64,000 nucleotides of DNA from Solitalea canadensis DSM 3403 (GTDB lineage Bacteria; Bacteroidota; Bacteroidia; Sphingobacteriales; Sphingobacteriaceae): the NCBI RefSeq assembly GCF_000242635.2, contig NC_017770.1, forward strand, positions 4,972,669-5,036,668, given 5' to 3'. Positions 16,143 to 25,962 of the stretch are shown here, in pieces. The first letter of the stretch is position 1. Every line of letters starts with the position of its first letter. Position numbers and translations under genes: made by a program. Below the pieces are notes generated by a model. The model was not told the origin of the DNA, did no database searches, and saw only the letters and a program-made list of their open reading frames with translations.

Positions 16143-17279
16143 TTGAAGACTGCTTTAATTACCGGTGTAACCGGACAAGATGGCGCTTACTTAGCCGAAT
16201 TTCTATTAAAAAAAGGGTATTTTGTTCACGGTTTAAAACGTAGAAGTTCATTATTTAATACCGATCGTATAGATCATCTTTATCAAGATCCGCATGAAGA
16301 GAATCTGAATTTTAAACTTCATTATAGTGATCTAACAGATTCAACTAATCTTATTCGTATTATACAGGAGACTCAGCCTGATGAGATTTATAATCTTGCA
16401 GCAATGAGTCATGTGAAAGTGAGTTTTGATACACCAGAATATACTGCAAATGCAGATGGTATTGGAGTATTAAGGATCTTGGAAGCTGTACGTTTACTTG
16501 GACTTACAGAAAAAACCAGGATTTATCAAGCATCTACATCTGAGTTATATGGATTGGTTCAGGCTGTTCCTCAAAGTGAAACCACTCCATTTTATCCTCG
16601 TTCTCCATATGCTGTTGCTAAAATGTATGCTTATTGGATTACGATAAACTATCGTGAGGCCTATAAAATGTATGCTTGCAATGGTATTTTGTTTAATCAT
16701 GAAAGTCCGATAAGAGGAGAAACTTTCGTAACACGTAAAATTACGAGAGCTGCAGCAAAAATTGCTTTGGGACTACAAGACAAGCTTTATTTAGGTAATC
16801 TGGATGCTCAACGAGATTGGGGGCACGCAAAGGATTACGTTGAAGCGATGTGGTTAATCCTGCAGCAAGATAAGCCTGAAGATTATGTTATTGCAACAGG
16901 AGTGACAACGCGTGTTCGTGACTTTGTTAAAATGTCTTTTGCCGAGTTGGGTATCGAGTTGGAGTTTAGTGGCAAAGAAGATAATGAGAAAGGGGTTATT
17001 ATAGATATCAACCATGAACGCTTGAAAGAATTGGGTATCTCTAATAATAACTTACATTTAGGGACGACAGTTGTGAAAGTAGACCCGAAATATTATCGTC
17101 CTACAGAAGTTGACCTGCTTTTAGGAGATCCTACAAAAGCAAAAAAACAGCTTGGATGGACTCCAAAGTATGATTTACAGGGCCTAGTAACTGATATGGT
17201 TCAGTCGGATCTTCACTTGGTAAAAAAAGATAAGTATTTGGCTGAAGGAGGTTTTAAAACCCTTAACTATTTTGAATAA
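16143..17279 (+). CDS. gmd: GDP-mannose 4,6-dehydratase
   Basis: Converts GDP-mannose to GDP-4-keto-6-deoxymannose, the intermediate to GDP-fucose, rhamnose or perosamine. It is an extended SDR with [15 protein letters not shown] at the NAD(P) site, active-site STSELYG (residues 131-137), and Y156xxxK160 ([11 protein letters not shown]); the [17 protein letters not shown] motif is Gmd-specific. 378 aa, standard. The start is TTG at 16143. No Fcl, Rmd or Per enzyme follows in the window, so the final sugar cannot be named. Its end overlaps a possible early start of the SLBB gene. Confidence 0.95.
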   Translation: MKTALITGVTGQDGAYLAEFLLKKGYFVHGLKRRSSLFNTDRIDHLYQDPHEENLNFKLHYSDLTDSTNLIRIIQETQPDEIYNLAAMSHVKVSFDTPEYTANADGIGVLRILEAVRLLGLTEKTRIYQASTSELYGLVQAVPQSETTPFYPRSPYAVAKMYAYWITINYREAYKMYACNGILFNHESPIRGETFVTRKITRAAAKIALGLQDKLYLGNLDAQRDWGHAKDYVEAMWLILQQDKPEDYVIATGVTTRVRDFVKMSFAELGIELEFSGKEDNEKGVIIDINHERLKELGISNNNLHLGTTVVKVDPKYYRPTEVDLLLGDPTKAKKQLGWTPKYDLQGLVTDMVQSDLHLVKKDKYLAEGGFKTLNYFE

Positions 17280-17304
17280 TACTAGAGAGAAGATAAATTA
17301 TAAC

Positions 17305-19779
17305 ATGCTGATTCACCGCACCCTGAAAGTATTTTTTATCCTTGCATTTTTATGTTTTGGTACTTATGTAGTTTCAATAGCTCAGAATACTTCTGGTTTA
17401 AGTATGCAGAACTTATCAACTGTAAATGTTGATAATCTTTCGGATGATCAAATTCGTCAATTTCTTTTACAGGCACAAAGTAGTGGGTTCTCTGAATCTC
17501 AACTTGAGCAGATGGCTTTACAAAAAGGAATGCCTGCTTCGGAAGTAGCCAAACTTAAAGATAGGATCAATAAGCTTGGTGGGTATAATGCAGTTGGACC
17601 ATCAAGTAAAGGACAAAACAATAATGTTGTTTCTGGTGATTTACGAACTTTCAATGAGAAGGAGCTTGAGGATAATCCAACTGATTCAACATTGAATAAA
17701 AGTGGGGTATTTGGTGCAGACCTATTCAATAATAAAAGGCTTAGTTTTGAACCAAATTTAAAACTCGCTACCCCTCAAGGGTATCAATTGGGGCCTGGTG
17801 ATGAACTCGTTTTAGATATTTTCGGATATTCGGAAGCTAACTATAGATTAACTGTTAGTCCGGAAGGAACAATTCGAATTCCGTATGTTGGACCAGTTAC
17901 TGTTGGAGGACTAACAATTGAACAAGCTAAACAGCGTATTACCAATCAATTAGCATCAGTTTATCAAGGTATTAGATCTGGGCAAACCTCTGTTAATATT
18001 ACTTTAGGAAATATTAGGACAATCAAAGTAATCATATTAGGTGAAGTTAAATTACCAGGTTCCTTTACCCTTCCTTCACTGGCCACAGCTTTTAATGCGC
18101 TTTATGCATCTGGGGGGCCAAATGACAATGGTTCCTTTAGAAATATTAAAGTAATACGAAGTAATAAGGTCATAGCTCAGATTGATATTTATGACTTTCT
18201 ATTAAGTGGTACACAAAATGCGAACATTCGCCTTCAGGATCAGGATGTCATTAAGGTTAATCCATATGAGACACGAATATCAATTGAAGGGGAAGTTAAA
18301 CGCCCAGGAATTTACGAAGCAAAATCAAGTGAAACTTTAGAGGATGTATTAAAGTTTGCGGGAGGTTTTACAAGCGACGCTTATCGTCAAATGATAAAAG
18401 TTGTTCGCAATACTGCGAAAGAGAAAAGCGTTGCTGATGTATCTTCAGAATTGTTTGGCATATTCACTCCTCAATCAGGCGATCTTTACACAGTTGAAAA
18501 AGTACTAAATCGATTCGAAAATCGTGTACAGATCAATGGCGCAGTATTTAGACCTGGCGTTTTTTCTTTGCAAGAAGGGATGACGTTGAGTCAACTTATT
18601 ATAAAAGCAGAGGGGCCACGTGAAGATGCATTTATGACTCGTGGAATTATCTATCGATTGAAACCAGACCTAACGCCAGAGCTGATTTCTTTTAACCTTG
18701 CTGACGTTATTTCAGGAAAGGTCGCAGATATTCCTTTGAAGAGAGAGGATGTTGTAACAATTTCTTCGAAATTTGATTTAAGAGATCAATACACCGTATC
18801 AATTCAGGGAGAAGTTAGAAATTCGGGTAAATATCCATTTTCAGAGAATACCAAATTAGCAGATCTGATAATTTTAGCAGGTGGACTGAAGGACAGGGCC
18901 TCTCTGAGCAGGATCGAAGTAGCACGTCGACTTAAAAATGCTGATTCTCTTTCCCGTTCAGCAGAAACTGCTCAAGTTTTTCAATTTTCCTTGAATAAAG
19001 ACCTATCTGATAATAGCGAGGCTGAAAACTTTATATTAGAGCCTTTTGACGAAGTGAGTATTCGTCCTGCTCCCGGATATCAAACACAAAAGAATATTAG
19101 GCTTGAAGGAGAAGTGCTTTATCCTGGCCTTTATACAATTATTAAGAAAAATGACAAAATTTCTGATGTAATTAAGAGAGCGGGTGGACTTTCTGCATTA
19201 GCATATCCTCAAGGAGCTGTTTTGATCAGAAAAAAACTAATGACGGCTACTGATAAGTTATTGCAAAAACAAAAGTTGGAGGCTTTAGAAAAACAAAGTA
19301 CGGATTCTGCTACTACAATGAAAATTGTTGAATCTGAGTTGGAAGATCAAACTAGTTTATTAGGAATAAATTTGCCTAAAATTTTAGAAAATCCTGGGTC
19401 TAAATATGACCTTTTATTAGAGGATGGGGACGTTATTAAAGTTCCAACAGAGCAACAAACTGTGGAGGTTAAAGGAGAGGTCTTATATCCTGTTTTAATC
19501 AGATACGATCGTAACAAAGGATTCAAAGATTATATCTTAGGTGCTGGAGGATATTCTGCAAGGGCATTGAAAGGTAAATCTTATATAGTTTACTCAAATG
19601 GATCAGTGGGTAGCACCAGAACGTTTTTGTTTTTCAGAAGCTATCCGTCAGTAAAGCCGGGTGCAGAGATATATGTTCCTGTAAGAGAAGAGCGGGAGAA
19701 GTTAAGTCCCGCGACTGCAATTGCATTAACGACAGGTTTAGCTTCTCTTGCAGCTATTATGGTTTCTTTATTTAAATAG
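17305..19779 (+). CDS. multi-SLBB outer-membrane polysaccharide export protein
   Basis: Wza-like export protein that should conduct the finished polymer across the outer membrane. After a signal peptide (about residues 1-27) there is a low-complexity region, then a Poly_export domain (GYQLGPGDELVLDIFGYSE, about residues 160-250), followed by five or so SLBB repeats with the pattern xGEVKxPGxY and xAGG, and a C-terminal hydrophobic helix (LTTGLASLAAIMVSLF). About 824 aa, roughly twice Wza, as is common in this phylum. I prefer ATG 17305 over TTG 17272 because it begins a clean signal peptide. No Wzc kinase gene is nearby. Confidence 0.87.
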   Translation: MLIHRTLKVFFILAFLCFGTYVVSIAQNTSGLSMQNLSTVNVDNLSDDQIRQFLLQAQSSGFSESQLEQMALQKGMPASEVAKLKDRINKLGGYNAVGPSSKGQNNNVVSGDLRTFNEKELEDNPTDSTLNKSGVFGADLFNNKRLSFEPNLKLATPQGYQLGPGDELVLDIFGYSEANYRLTVSPEGTIRIPYVGPVTVGGLTIEQAKQRITNQLASVYQGIRSGQTSVNITLGNIRTIKVIILGEVKLPGSFTLPSLATAFNALYASGGPNDNGSFRNIKVIRSNKVIAQIDIYDFLLSGTQNANIRLQDQDVIKVNPYETRISIEGEVKRPGIYEAKSSETLEDVLKFAGGFTSDAYRQMIKVVRNTAKEKSVADVSSELFGIFTPQSGDLYTVEKVLNRFENRVQINGAVFRPGVFSLQEGMTLSQLIIKAEGPREDAFMTRGIIYRLKPDLTPELISFNLADVISGKVADIPLKREDVVTISSKFDLRDQYTVSIQGEVRNSGKYPFSENTKLADLIILAGGLKDRASLSRIEVARRLKNADSLSRSAETAQVFQFSLNKDLSDNSEAENFILEPFDEVSIRPAPGYQTQKNIRLEGEVLYPGLYTIIKKNDKISDVIKRAGGLSALAYPQGAVLIRKKLMTATDKLLQKQKLEALEKQSTDSATTMKIVESELEDQTSLLGINLPKILENPGSKYDLLLEDGDVIKVPTEQQTVEVKGEVLYPVLIRYDRNKGFKDYILGAGGYSARALKGKSYIVYSNGSVGSTRTFLFFRSYPSVKPGAEIYVPVREEREKLSPATAIALTTGLASLAAIMVSLFK

Positions 19780-19801
19780 AGTTACTTGTATATAATGGAA
19801 T

Positions 19802-19840
19802 AACGAAAAGGAGGCAAAGGTAATTTGCCTCTTTTTCGTT
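19802..19840 (+). terminator. strong terminator after the SLBB gene
   Basis: A 17-bp stem with one G-U: AACGAAAAGGAGGCAAA (19802-19818) with its partner at 19824-19840, five-base loop, T-rich 3' arm. It separates the rfbA-SLBB transcript from the nonulosonate operon. Confidence 0.85.
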
Positions 19841-19891
19841 TATAATATTGTTTGTTCTGATTTAACTTATCATACTAAAGCATTAATTAAT

Positions 19892-19899
19892 TATTTTTG
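19892..19899 (+). promoter_or_regulatory. -7 promoter box (TATTTTTG) of the nonulosonate operon
   Basis: Perfect TAnnTTTG just after the terminator and 16 bp before the ATG of the LegB-like gene. Probable promoter for the seven-gene legionaminic-type operon. Confidence 0.6.
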
Positions 19900-19915
19900 A
19901 TCTCCATTTAATAAC

Positions 19916-20914
19916 ATGCAGTTAAAAGATAAAAAAGTACTTGTGACCGGCGCTGATGGTTTTATTGGCAGTCATTTAGTAGAACGATTAATCGACGAAG
20001 GTGCCAATGTTAAAGCATTTGCTTATTATAATTCATTCAACAGCTGGGGATGGATGGATACCTTTTCAAAAGAAACACTTTCCAAAATAGAAATATTTAC
20101 CGGAGATGTCAGAGACCCTAATGGAGTCCGTACGGCGATGCAAGGTTGTGATGTGGTATTTCATTTAGCAGCTTTAATAGCGATTCCGTATAGTTATCAT
20201 TCTCCTGACAGCTATATAGATACTAATATAAAGGGTACATTAAATATTGTACAAGCTGCAAAAGATCTTGGTGTAGAAAAGGTTTTGGTGACATCTACTT
20301 CTGAGGTATACGGAACAGCTTTGTATGTACCTATTGATGAGAAGCATCCAAGACAGGGTCAATCGCCTTATTCAGCAACAAAAATTGGTGCAGACCACAT
20401 TGCTGAGTCATTTTATCGGAGTTTCGGTGTTCCTGTAACAATAGTTCGTCCATTCAATACATTCGGACCACGTCAGTCAGCCAGAGCAGTAATTCCTACT
20501 ATTATTACACAATTGTTGGCAGGTAAAACTGAGATTAAACTAGGTGCGTTGCATCCTACGCGTGATTTGTTATTTGTGAAAGATACAGCAAACGGCTTTG
20601 TTGAAATTGCTAAAAGTGATTCACTAATTGGTGAGGAGGTTAATATTGCAACTCATTCAGAAATAACTATAGGTGATTTGGCTCAAAAACTGATAAATAT
20701 TATAAATCCGGCAGCAAAAATTGTTTCTGATGATATCCGTTTACGACCAGAGAAAAGTGAGGTTGAACGTCTTTTTGGATCAAATCAGAAGATAATGCAG
20801 CACACTAACTGGAAACAGCTATACTCATTGGATGAGGGCCTAAAACAAACTATTGAATGGTTTAGCAAACCTGAAAATTTGAAACAATATAAAGCGGATA
20901 TCTATAATGTATAG
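19916..20914 (+). CDS. legB: NDP-GlcNAc 4,6-dehydratase, LegB type
   Basis: First committed step of the legionaminic-acid-type pathway: 4,6-dehydration of GDP- or UDP-GlcNAc. Extended SDR with TGADGFIGSHL (11-21), active-site TSTSEVYG (126-133) and Y152xxxK156 (SPYSATKIGAD). Length 332 aa matches LegB. The order of the following genes (aminotransferase, acetyltransferase, synthase, hydrolysing epimerase, guanylyltransferase, CMP transferase) points to LegB and not to a general dehydratase. It overlaps the next gene by 8 bases. The GDP form is inferred from the PtmE-like gene at 24904. Confidence 0.85.
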   Translation: MQLKDKKVLVTGADGFIGSHLVERLIDEGANVKAFAYYNSFNSWGWMDTFSKETLSKIEIFTGDVRDPNGVRTAMQGCDVVFHLAALIAIPYSYHSPDSYIDTNIKGTLNIVQAAKDLGVEKVLVTSTSEVYGTALYVPIDEKHPRQGQSPYSATKIGADHIAESFYRSFGVPVTIVRPFNTFGPRQSARAVIPTIITQLLAGKTEIKLGALHPTRDLLFVKDTANGFVEIAKSDSLIGEEVNIATHSEITIGDLAQKLINIINPAAKIVSDDIRLRPEKSEVERLFGSNQKIMQHTNWKQLYSLDEGLKQTIEWFSKPENLKQYKADIYNV

Positions 20915-22049
20915 TGAGGTAGTCGGATTTATCCGTAAGCAATTTGATTCAGATGAGTTTATTCCATTACATGCTCCTGTCTTTACCGGCAATGAGAAAA
21001 AATATGTCTTGGATACAATTGATTCGACTTTTGTGTCATCTGTCGGAAAATTTGTAGACAAATTTGAAGAGTTGATCCGAGAATATACCGGGGCTAAATA
21101 TGCAATTGCTACAACAAATGGGACCAGCGCACTACATATGGCTCTAATGTTGGCTGGAGTTAAACAGGGTGATTTGGTATTAACTCAGCCACTATCGTTC
21201 ATTGCTACATGTAATGCTATAAGCTATATAGGAGCCGAGCCTTCATTTATCGATGTCGATAAAGATACGTTAGGTCTTTCACCGGAAGCCCTTAGAGAAT
21301 TCCTAAAAGAGTCTGTAGAGATTAAAGGTGGTCAGGCTATTCATAAGAATACTGGCCGAAGAATAGCTGCATGTGTTCCAATGCATACTTTTGGCCATCC
21401 GGCTAAAATTAATGAATTGCTTGATCTTTGTAAGGAATATAATATTAATCTTGTTGAAGATGCAGCAGAATCATTAGGATCAACATATATGAATCAGCAA
21501 ACAGGAACATTTGGTTTGCTAGGAACATATAGTTTTAATGGTAATAAAACCATAACATGTGGTGGTGGTGGAATGATAGTGACAAATGATGATCATCTGG
21601 GTAAATTAGCTAAACATCTGACTACTCAGGCTAAAGTGCCACATAGATGGGATTTTGTTCATGATTATGTTGGTTATAATTATCGTTTGCCAAATTTGAA
21701 TGCAGCTTTAGCTTGTGCTCAAATGGAACAATTAGATAGTTTTATTTCAAACAAAAGAGAATTGGCCAAGAATTATAGTCAATTTTTTGTTGAACAAGGC
21801 ATTCACTTTATATCTGAACCAAGCAATTCTAAATCAAATTATTGGTTAAATGCTATTCTATTAAAAAATAGAGCGGAAAGAGATTTATTCTTAACTTACT
21901 CTAATGATAAAGGAGTGATGACAAGACCTGTATGGGAGTTAATGAACAGACTACCAATGTTTAGACATGCTATTACTTCTGATATTAGTAATGCTGAATG
22001 GATAGCGGACAGATTAGTTAATATTCCTAGTAGTGTAAGGCTAAAATAA
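20907..22049 (+). CDS. legC: LegC-type aminotransferase
   Basis: PLP-dependent sugar aminotransferase that adds the 4-amino group to the 4-keto-6-deoxy intermediate. It is a DegT/DnrJ/EryC1 family member with the Schiff-base lysine at K214 in SFNGNKTITCGGGGM, the PLP-aspartate region NLVEDAAESLGS and NGTSALHMAL near the start. 380 aa, the longer LegC subtype. It starts inside the end of legB (8-base overlap), implying translational coupling. Assignment as LegC and not PglE or PseC rests on the pattern and on neighbours. Confidence 0.85.
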   Translation: MYSEVVGFIRKQFDSDEFIPLHAPVFTGNEKKYVLDTIDSTFVSSVGKFVDKFEELIREYTGAKYAIATTNGTSALHMALMLAGVKQGDLVLTQPLSFIATCNAISYIGAEPSFIDVDKDTLGLSPEALREFLKESVEIKGGQAIHKNTGRRIAACVPMHTFGHPAKINELLDLCKEYNINLVEDAAESLGSTYMNQQTGTFGLLGTYSFNGNKTITCGGGGMIVTNDDHLGKLAKHLTTQAKVPHRWDFVHDYVGYNYRLPNLNAALACAQMEQLDSFISNKRELAKNYSQFFVEQGIHFISEPSNSKSNYWLNAILLKNRAERDLFLTYSNDKGVMTRPVWELMNRLPMFRHAITSDISNAEWIADRLVNIPSSVRLK

Positions 22050-22054
22050 ATTTT

Positions 22055-22696
22055 ATGAAAGAATCTGTTTCTGAGGTAATATTAGTTGGTTATTCGGGTC
22101 ATGCTTATGTGGTGGCTGATATTTTACTTCAATCTGGAGTGAAGATCAAAGGATATGTTGATAGGATTGAGAAAGATTTTAATCCGTTTAAATTGAATTA
22201 CCTAGGAACAGACAACCTTGACAACAGAGAAGATGATTTTGTAACTAGTAGATTCATTGTTGCAATTGGAGATAATAGCATTCGGGGGAGAATATCCAAT
22301 TCTTTTAAACAAAAAGGAGTACAGTTGACCAATGCTGTTCATCCTTCAGCAATTATCTCAAATAAAGCGAGTTTAGGTAGTGGACTCATGATTATGCCAA
22401 GTGTAGTTGTTAATGCATTTGCTCAAATAGGTGATGGTGTAATACTTAATTCAAATTGTACCGTTGAACATGAATGTGTGGTTGGAAGCTATGTTCATGT
22501 AGCTCCAGGTGCAATTTTGGCTGGAAATGTAACTATTGGAGATTATACTTTCATAGGTGCTGGCGCCGTTGTAAAACAAGGAATAAGAATTGGTAAAAAC
22601 GTTGTGATAGGTGCCGGTTGCGTTGTATTGAAAGATGTTGGCGATAATCAAACCGTTGTTGGAAATCCTGGACGGCTTTTGAAGGATAATAATTAA
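22055..22696 (+). CDS. N-acetyltransferase, NeuD/PglD/LegH type
   Basis: Left-handed beta-helix acetyltransferase with an N-terminal Rossmann-like PglD domain (VILVGYSGHAYVVADIL, residues 9-25) and C-terminal hexapeptide repeats (for example NSNCTVEHECVVGSYVHVAPGA). H142 in VEHE is the candidate catalytic base of this group. It should acetylate the 4-amino group added by LegC. 213 aa, normal. Five bases separate it from legC. The exact acyl group is inferred. Confidence 0.82.
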   Translation: MKESVSEVILVGYSGHAYVVADILLQSGVKIKGYVDRIEKDFNPFKLNYLGTDNLDNREDDFVTSRFIVAIGDNSIRGRISNSFKQKGVQLTNAVHPSAIISNKASLGSGLMIMPSVVVNAFAQIGDGVILNSNCTVEHECVVGSYVHVAPGAILAGNVTIGDYTFIGAGAVVKQGIRIGKNVVIGAGCVVLKDVGDNQTVVGNPGRLLKDNN

Positions 22697-22703
22697 TAGT
22701 TGT

Positions 22704-23747
22704 ATGAGCATCAATAAATCAAAGAATAGAGTATTAATTATTGCAGAGGCGGGTGTTAACCACAACGGAGATATTAATCTGGCTAAAAAATTAATTGATG
22801 TGGCTGCTGATGCAGGAGTTGATTATGTAAAGTTTCAGACTTTTAAAGCTGAAAAGTTGGTTAGCAAATCAGCTAAAAAAGCTGAATATCAAGAGCGAAA
22901 TATTGGAGATGGTGATGATTTTCAGTTTACAATGTTGAAGAAGCTGGAGCTTGATGAAAATACACATCGTTTATTAATCGATTATTGTAACTCAAAAGGT
23001 GTTAAGTTTTTATCTACAGCATTCGATCTTGATAGCATTGATTTACTTAGCGACCTTGGTGTCGATTTGTTTAAGGTTCCATCAGGAGAAATAACAAATT
23101 ATCAATATTTGAAGAAAATAGGATCAACAGGGAAACCGATAATTGTATCTACTGGAATGTCTGATCTTAATGAAATTAAAGATGCGGTAGCTCTCCTTAA
23201 AGAATCTGGAACTAATGAGAGCAATATTACAGTGTTACATTGTAATACTGAATACCCTACTCCCATGCGAGATGTAAATCTATTAGCAATGAATACAATT
23301 GCTAATGAGTTGAGTGTTCCTGTTGGATACTCTGATCATACATTAGGAATCGAAGTGCCAATCGCAGCCGTTGCTTTGGGAGCTATTTGTATTGAGAAAC
23401 ATTTTACCTTAGATCGATCAATGCCAGGACCGGACCATAAGGCTTCTCTAGAACCGGTTGAGCTTAAAGCAATGGTTAGTGCTATTAGAAATATTGAAAT
23501 GGCCCTTGGAGACGGAACAAAGCAAGCTTCAGCTTCGGAGTCAAAGAATAAAGATGTAGCTAGAAAGAGTATTCATTTGTTGAGGGATTTGCCTTCAGGA
23601 CATATATTAGTGGAGTCTGACCTTATTATGAAACGCCCGGGAAATGGTATTAGTCCGATGGAATTGCCAAGCATTATTGGTCTTAAGTTAAAGAGAAGTT
23701 TGCATGAGGACTCCATGTTAAATTGGGACGATTTAGAAAAATTGTAG
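22704..23747 (+). CDS. legI: N,N'-diacetyllegionaminate-type synthase (NeuB family)
   Basis: Condenses a six-carbon amino sugar with phosphoenolpyruvate to give the nine-carbon nonulosonic acid. The NeuB TIM barrel begins IIAEAGVNHNGDINLAKKLID and includes KVPSGEITNYQYLK and GYSDHTLGIEVPIAAVALGA with the metal-binding EKHFTLDRSMPGPDHKASL; a SAF (antifreeze-like) domain follows from about residue 285. 347 aa. Context places it as LegI and not sialic acid synthase, because legB and legC precede it. The legG reading frame may begin inside its end. Confidence 0.92.
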   Translation: MSINKSKNRVLIIAEAGVNHNGDINLAKKLIDVAADAGVDYVKFQTFKAEKLVSKSAKKAEYQERNIGDGDDFQFTMLKKLELDENTHRLLIDYCNSKGVKFLSTAFDLDSIDLLSDLGVDLFKVPSGEITNYQYLKKIGSTGKPIIVSTGMSDLNEIKDAVALLKESGTNESNITVLHCNTEYPTPMRDVNLLAMNTIANELSVPVGYSDHTLGIEVPIAAVALGAICIEKHFTLDRSMPGPDHKASLEPVELKAMVSAIRNIEMALGDGTKQASASESKNKDVARKSIHLLRDLPSGHILVESDLIMKRPGNGISPMELPSIIGLKLKRSLHEDSMLNWDDLEKL

Positions 23748-23758
23748 ATTTCAGAAAA

Positions 23759-24880
23759 TTGAACAAAAAGCATCCACATAGAATAGCTATATTAACAAGT
23801 TCACGTGCTGATTACGGAATTTATCTTCCATTGTTACACAAACTAGGGCAATCTGATGATTTCGATTTGCGAATCATTACATTTGGAACTCATCTAAGCC
23901 GATTCCATGGATATACTATTGATCAGATTGTAAAGGATGGTTTTTTTATTGATCATCAGGTAGAAACTGTTCTTGCTTCAGATACCGAACAAGCGATTGC
24001 AGATTCAATGGCATTAACAATGCAAAAGTTTTCAGGAATTTGGTCAGTTGAAAAAAATAATTACGATCTGGTTTTCTGCTTAGGTGATCGTTATGAAATG
24101 TTTGCTGCTGTTGCTGCTGCTGTTCCATTCAATATAAAATTTGCTCATATTCACGGAGGAGAGACAACGCTAGGTGCAATTGACAATAAATTTCGTCATT
24201 GCTTAAGCTTATTTTCGATGTATCATTTTACATCAACCAAAGAATATTCGGAAAGGGTTTCAAACATTCTAGGTTCTAACAAGAATATTTATAATGTCGG
24301 AGCACTTAGTCTGGATAATATTAATGATATGGATCTTTACTCCAAAGAAGATTTCCTGAAGGTCTTCGGAATTGATATAACTAAAGAGAGTGTTCTGGTT
24401 ACTTTCCATCCAGAAACGGTTTCTGTTGATGAAAACAAGAAATATGTTGAAGAGGTGATTGCTGCTCTTGATAAATTAGACTATCAAATCATCATCACAA
24501 TGCCTAACACAGATACTATGGGGAATATGATGCGTAAGGAATATGAACATTTCATCAGTAAAAGGCCAAATGTAATTGGCATCGAAAGCTTTGGGACTAA
24601 AGGGTATTTTACCTGTATGAAGTATTCAAAATTTCTGCTTGGGAATACCTCAAGTGGGATCATAGAAGCCGCCTCTTTTAATAAATATGTTGTCAATGTG
24701 GGAGATCGTCAGAAAGGGCGTGCCTTCTCTCCTAACCTTATCCAGGTACATCCGGACAGAACTCAAATTCTCGAAGCATGTGAAAAAGTGAAATTGATGG
24801 GGGATTATAACGGTGAAAATATATATCATAAGGAAGACGTTGCTGACGGAATTATTAATATCCTGAAAAGGGAATTGTAA
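23759..24880 (+). CDS. legG: hydrolysing NDP-sugar 2-epimerase (NeuC/LegG)
   Basis: Removes the nucleotide while inverting C2 of the 2,4-diacetamido-trideoxyglucose, providing the free sugar for LegI. GT-B-like epimerase fold with IAILTSSRADYGIYLPLL at the start, FGTHLSRFHGYT, HIHGGETTLGAIDNKFRH and a late LGNTSSGIIEAA motif. About 373 aa. I chose TTG 23759, which gives the usual family N terminus; TTG 23723 would add 12 residues and overlap legI by 25 bases. Which is used cannot be told from sequence. Confidence 0.88.
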   Translation: MNKKHPHRIAILTSSRADYGIYLPLLHKLGQSDDFDLRIITFGTHLSRFHGYTIDQIVKDGFFIDHQVETVLASDTEQAIADSMALTMQKFSGIWSVEKNNYDLVFCLGDRYEMFAAVAAAVPFNIKFAHIHGGETTLGAIDNKFRHCLSLFSMYHFTSTKEYSERVSNILGSNKNIYNVGALSLDNINDMDLYSKEDFLKVFGIDITKESVLVTFHPETVSVDENKKYVEEVIAALDKLDYQIIITMPNTDTMGNMMRKEYEHFISKRPNVIGIESFGTKGYFTCMKYSKFLLGNTSSGIIEAASFNKYVVNVGDRQKGRAFSPNLIQVHPDRTQILEACEKVKLMGDYNGENIYHKEDVADGIINILKREL

Positions 24881-24903
24881 GTATCAAAAAACAATATTGA
24901 ATC

Positions 24904-25956
24904 TTGAAAGACTTTAGTCTACATATCATAAAACATACATCCTCTGCTCGGGAAGCACTGAGGAAACTTGATGCTTTGCCATCATTGGAAGACCGCACTC
25001 TTTTTGTTGTTAATGATTCAGAAAAATTGTTAGGGACGATAACAGATGGGGATATTCGAAGAGGTTTATTGAACGATAAAGAGATTTCTGATAATTGTGC
25101 TGCATTCATGAATTCTAATTTTAAATTCTTAGAGGAATTAAATATCAGTTTAACTAAGATTGCAGAGTTTCGTCAAAAAGATATTTACCTTATTCCTGTG
25201 ATTGGAAATGAGGGAAGAATGGTTAAAATACTTAATTTAAAAAAACAACAGTCTGCAATACCAGCCTCTGCATTAATTATGGCAGGTGGTAAAGGGGAAC
25301 GTTTAAAACCACTTACCGATACACTTCCTAAACCAATGCTCAAGGTTGGCGACAAGCCAATTATTGAATATAATATTGATCGATTGGCAAACTTTGGTAT
25401 TTCTCAACAATTCATTAGCGTAAAGTATATGGCTGAGAAAATTGAAGAGTACTTTGGATCTGGAAAGGATAAGGATATAACAATTGAATATGTGCATGAG
25501 AATGAGCCACTGGGAACAATTGGTGCTCTTTCATTAATTGACAATCTCACACATGATCATCTACTGGTTATGAATTCCGACATCCTTACCAATATTGATT
25601 ATGAAGATTTTTTTAAGTTCTACATAGACTCAGGAGCGGATTTATGTATTGCGAGTATTCCGTATAAAGTTAAAATTCCTTACGCCGTTTTAGAAACGAA
25701 TAATGACAATATCCTTTCGTTTCAGGAGAAACCCACCTATACATATTACTCAAGTGGAGGGATCTATTTTATGCGTTCATCATTAAAGCAAATAATACCT
25801 GTAAACTCATTTTATAACGCTACTGATTTAATGGAGGAATTGATAAAGCAAGGTCGAAAAGTATCGCATTATCCGTTGCTTAGTTATTGGTTAGACATTG
25901 GACGGCATGAGGACTTTGCAAAGGCGCAGGCTGACATTAAGCATATTAAGTGGTAG
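24904..25956 (+). CDS. ptmE: CBS-domain sugar-1-phosphate guanylyltransferase, PtmE-like
   Basis: Probably makes GDP-glucosamine from glucosamine 1-phosphate and GTP, the entry point of the GDP-dependent legionaminic pathway known in Campylobacter jejuni. A CBS pair occupies about residues 5-115, including LLGTITDGDIRRGLL; the nucleotidyltransferase domain follows from residue 118 with ALIMAGGKGERLKPLT and LPKPMLKVGDKPIIEYNI. Length 350 aa, like PtmE. Start is TTG at 24904. The CBS domains may give feedback control by a nucleotide. Specificity is inferred from the neighbours. Confidence 0.82.
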   Translation: MKDFSLHIIKHTSSAREALRKLDALPSLEDRTLFVVNDSEKLLGTITDGDIRRGLLNDKEISDNCAAFMNSNFKFLEELNISLTKIAEFRQKDIYLIPVIGNEGRMVKILNLKKQQSAIPASALIMAGGKGERLKPLTDTLPKPMLKVGDKPIIEYNIDRLANFGISQQFISVKYMAEKIEEYFGSGKDKDITIEYVHENEPLGTIGALSLIDNLTHDHLLVMNSDILTNIDYEDFFKFYIDSGADLCIASIPYKVKIPYAVLETNNDNILSFQEKPTYTYYSSGGIYFMRSSLKQIIPVNSFYNATDLMEELIKQGRKVSHYPLLSYWLDIGRHEDFAKAQADIKHIKW

Positions 25957-25962
25957 ACAATT

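Noticed and set aside
22451-22765. 104-codon minus-strand frame over the acetyltransferase
   Set aside because: Hexapeptide repeats on the plus strand often give long antisense frames; no sign of a real protein.
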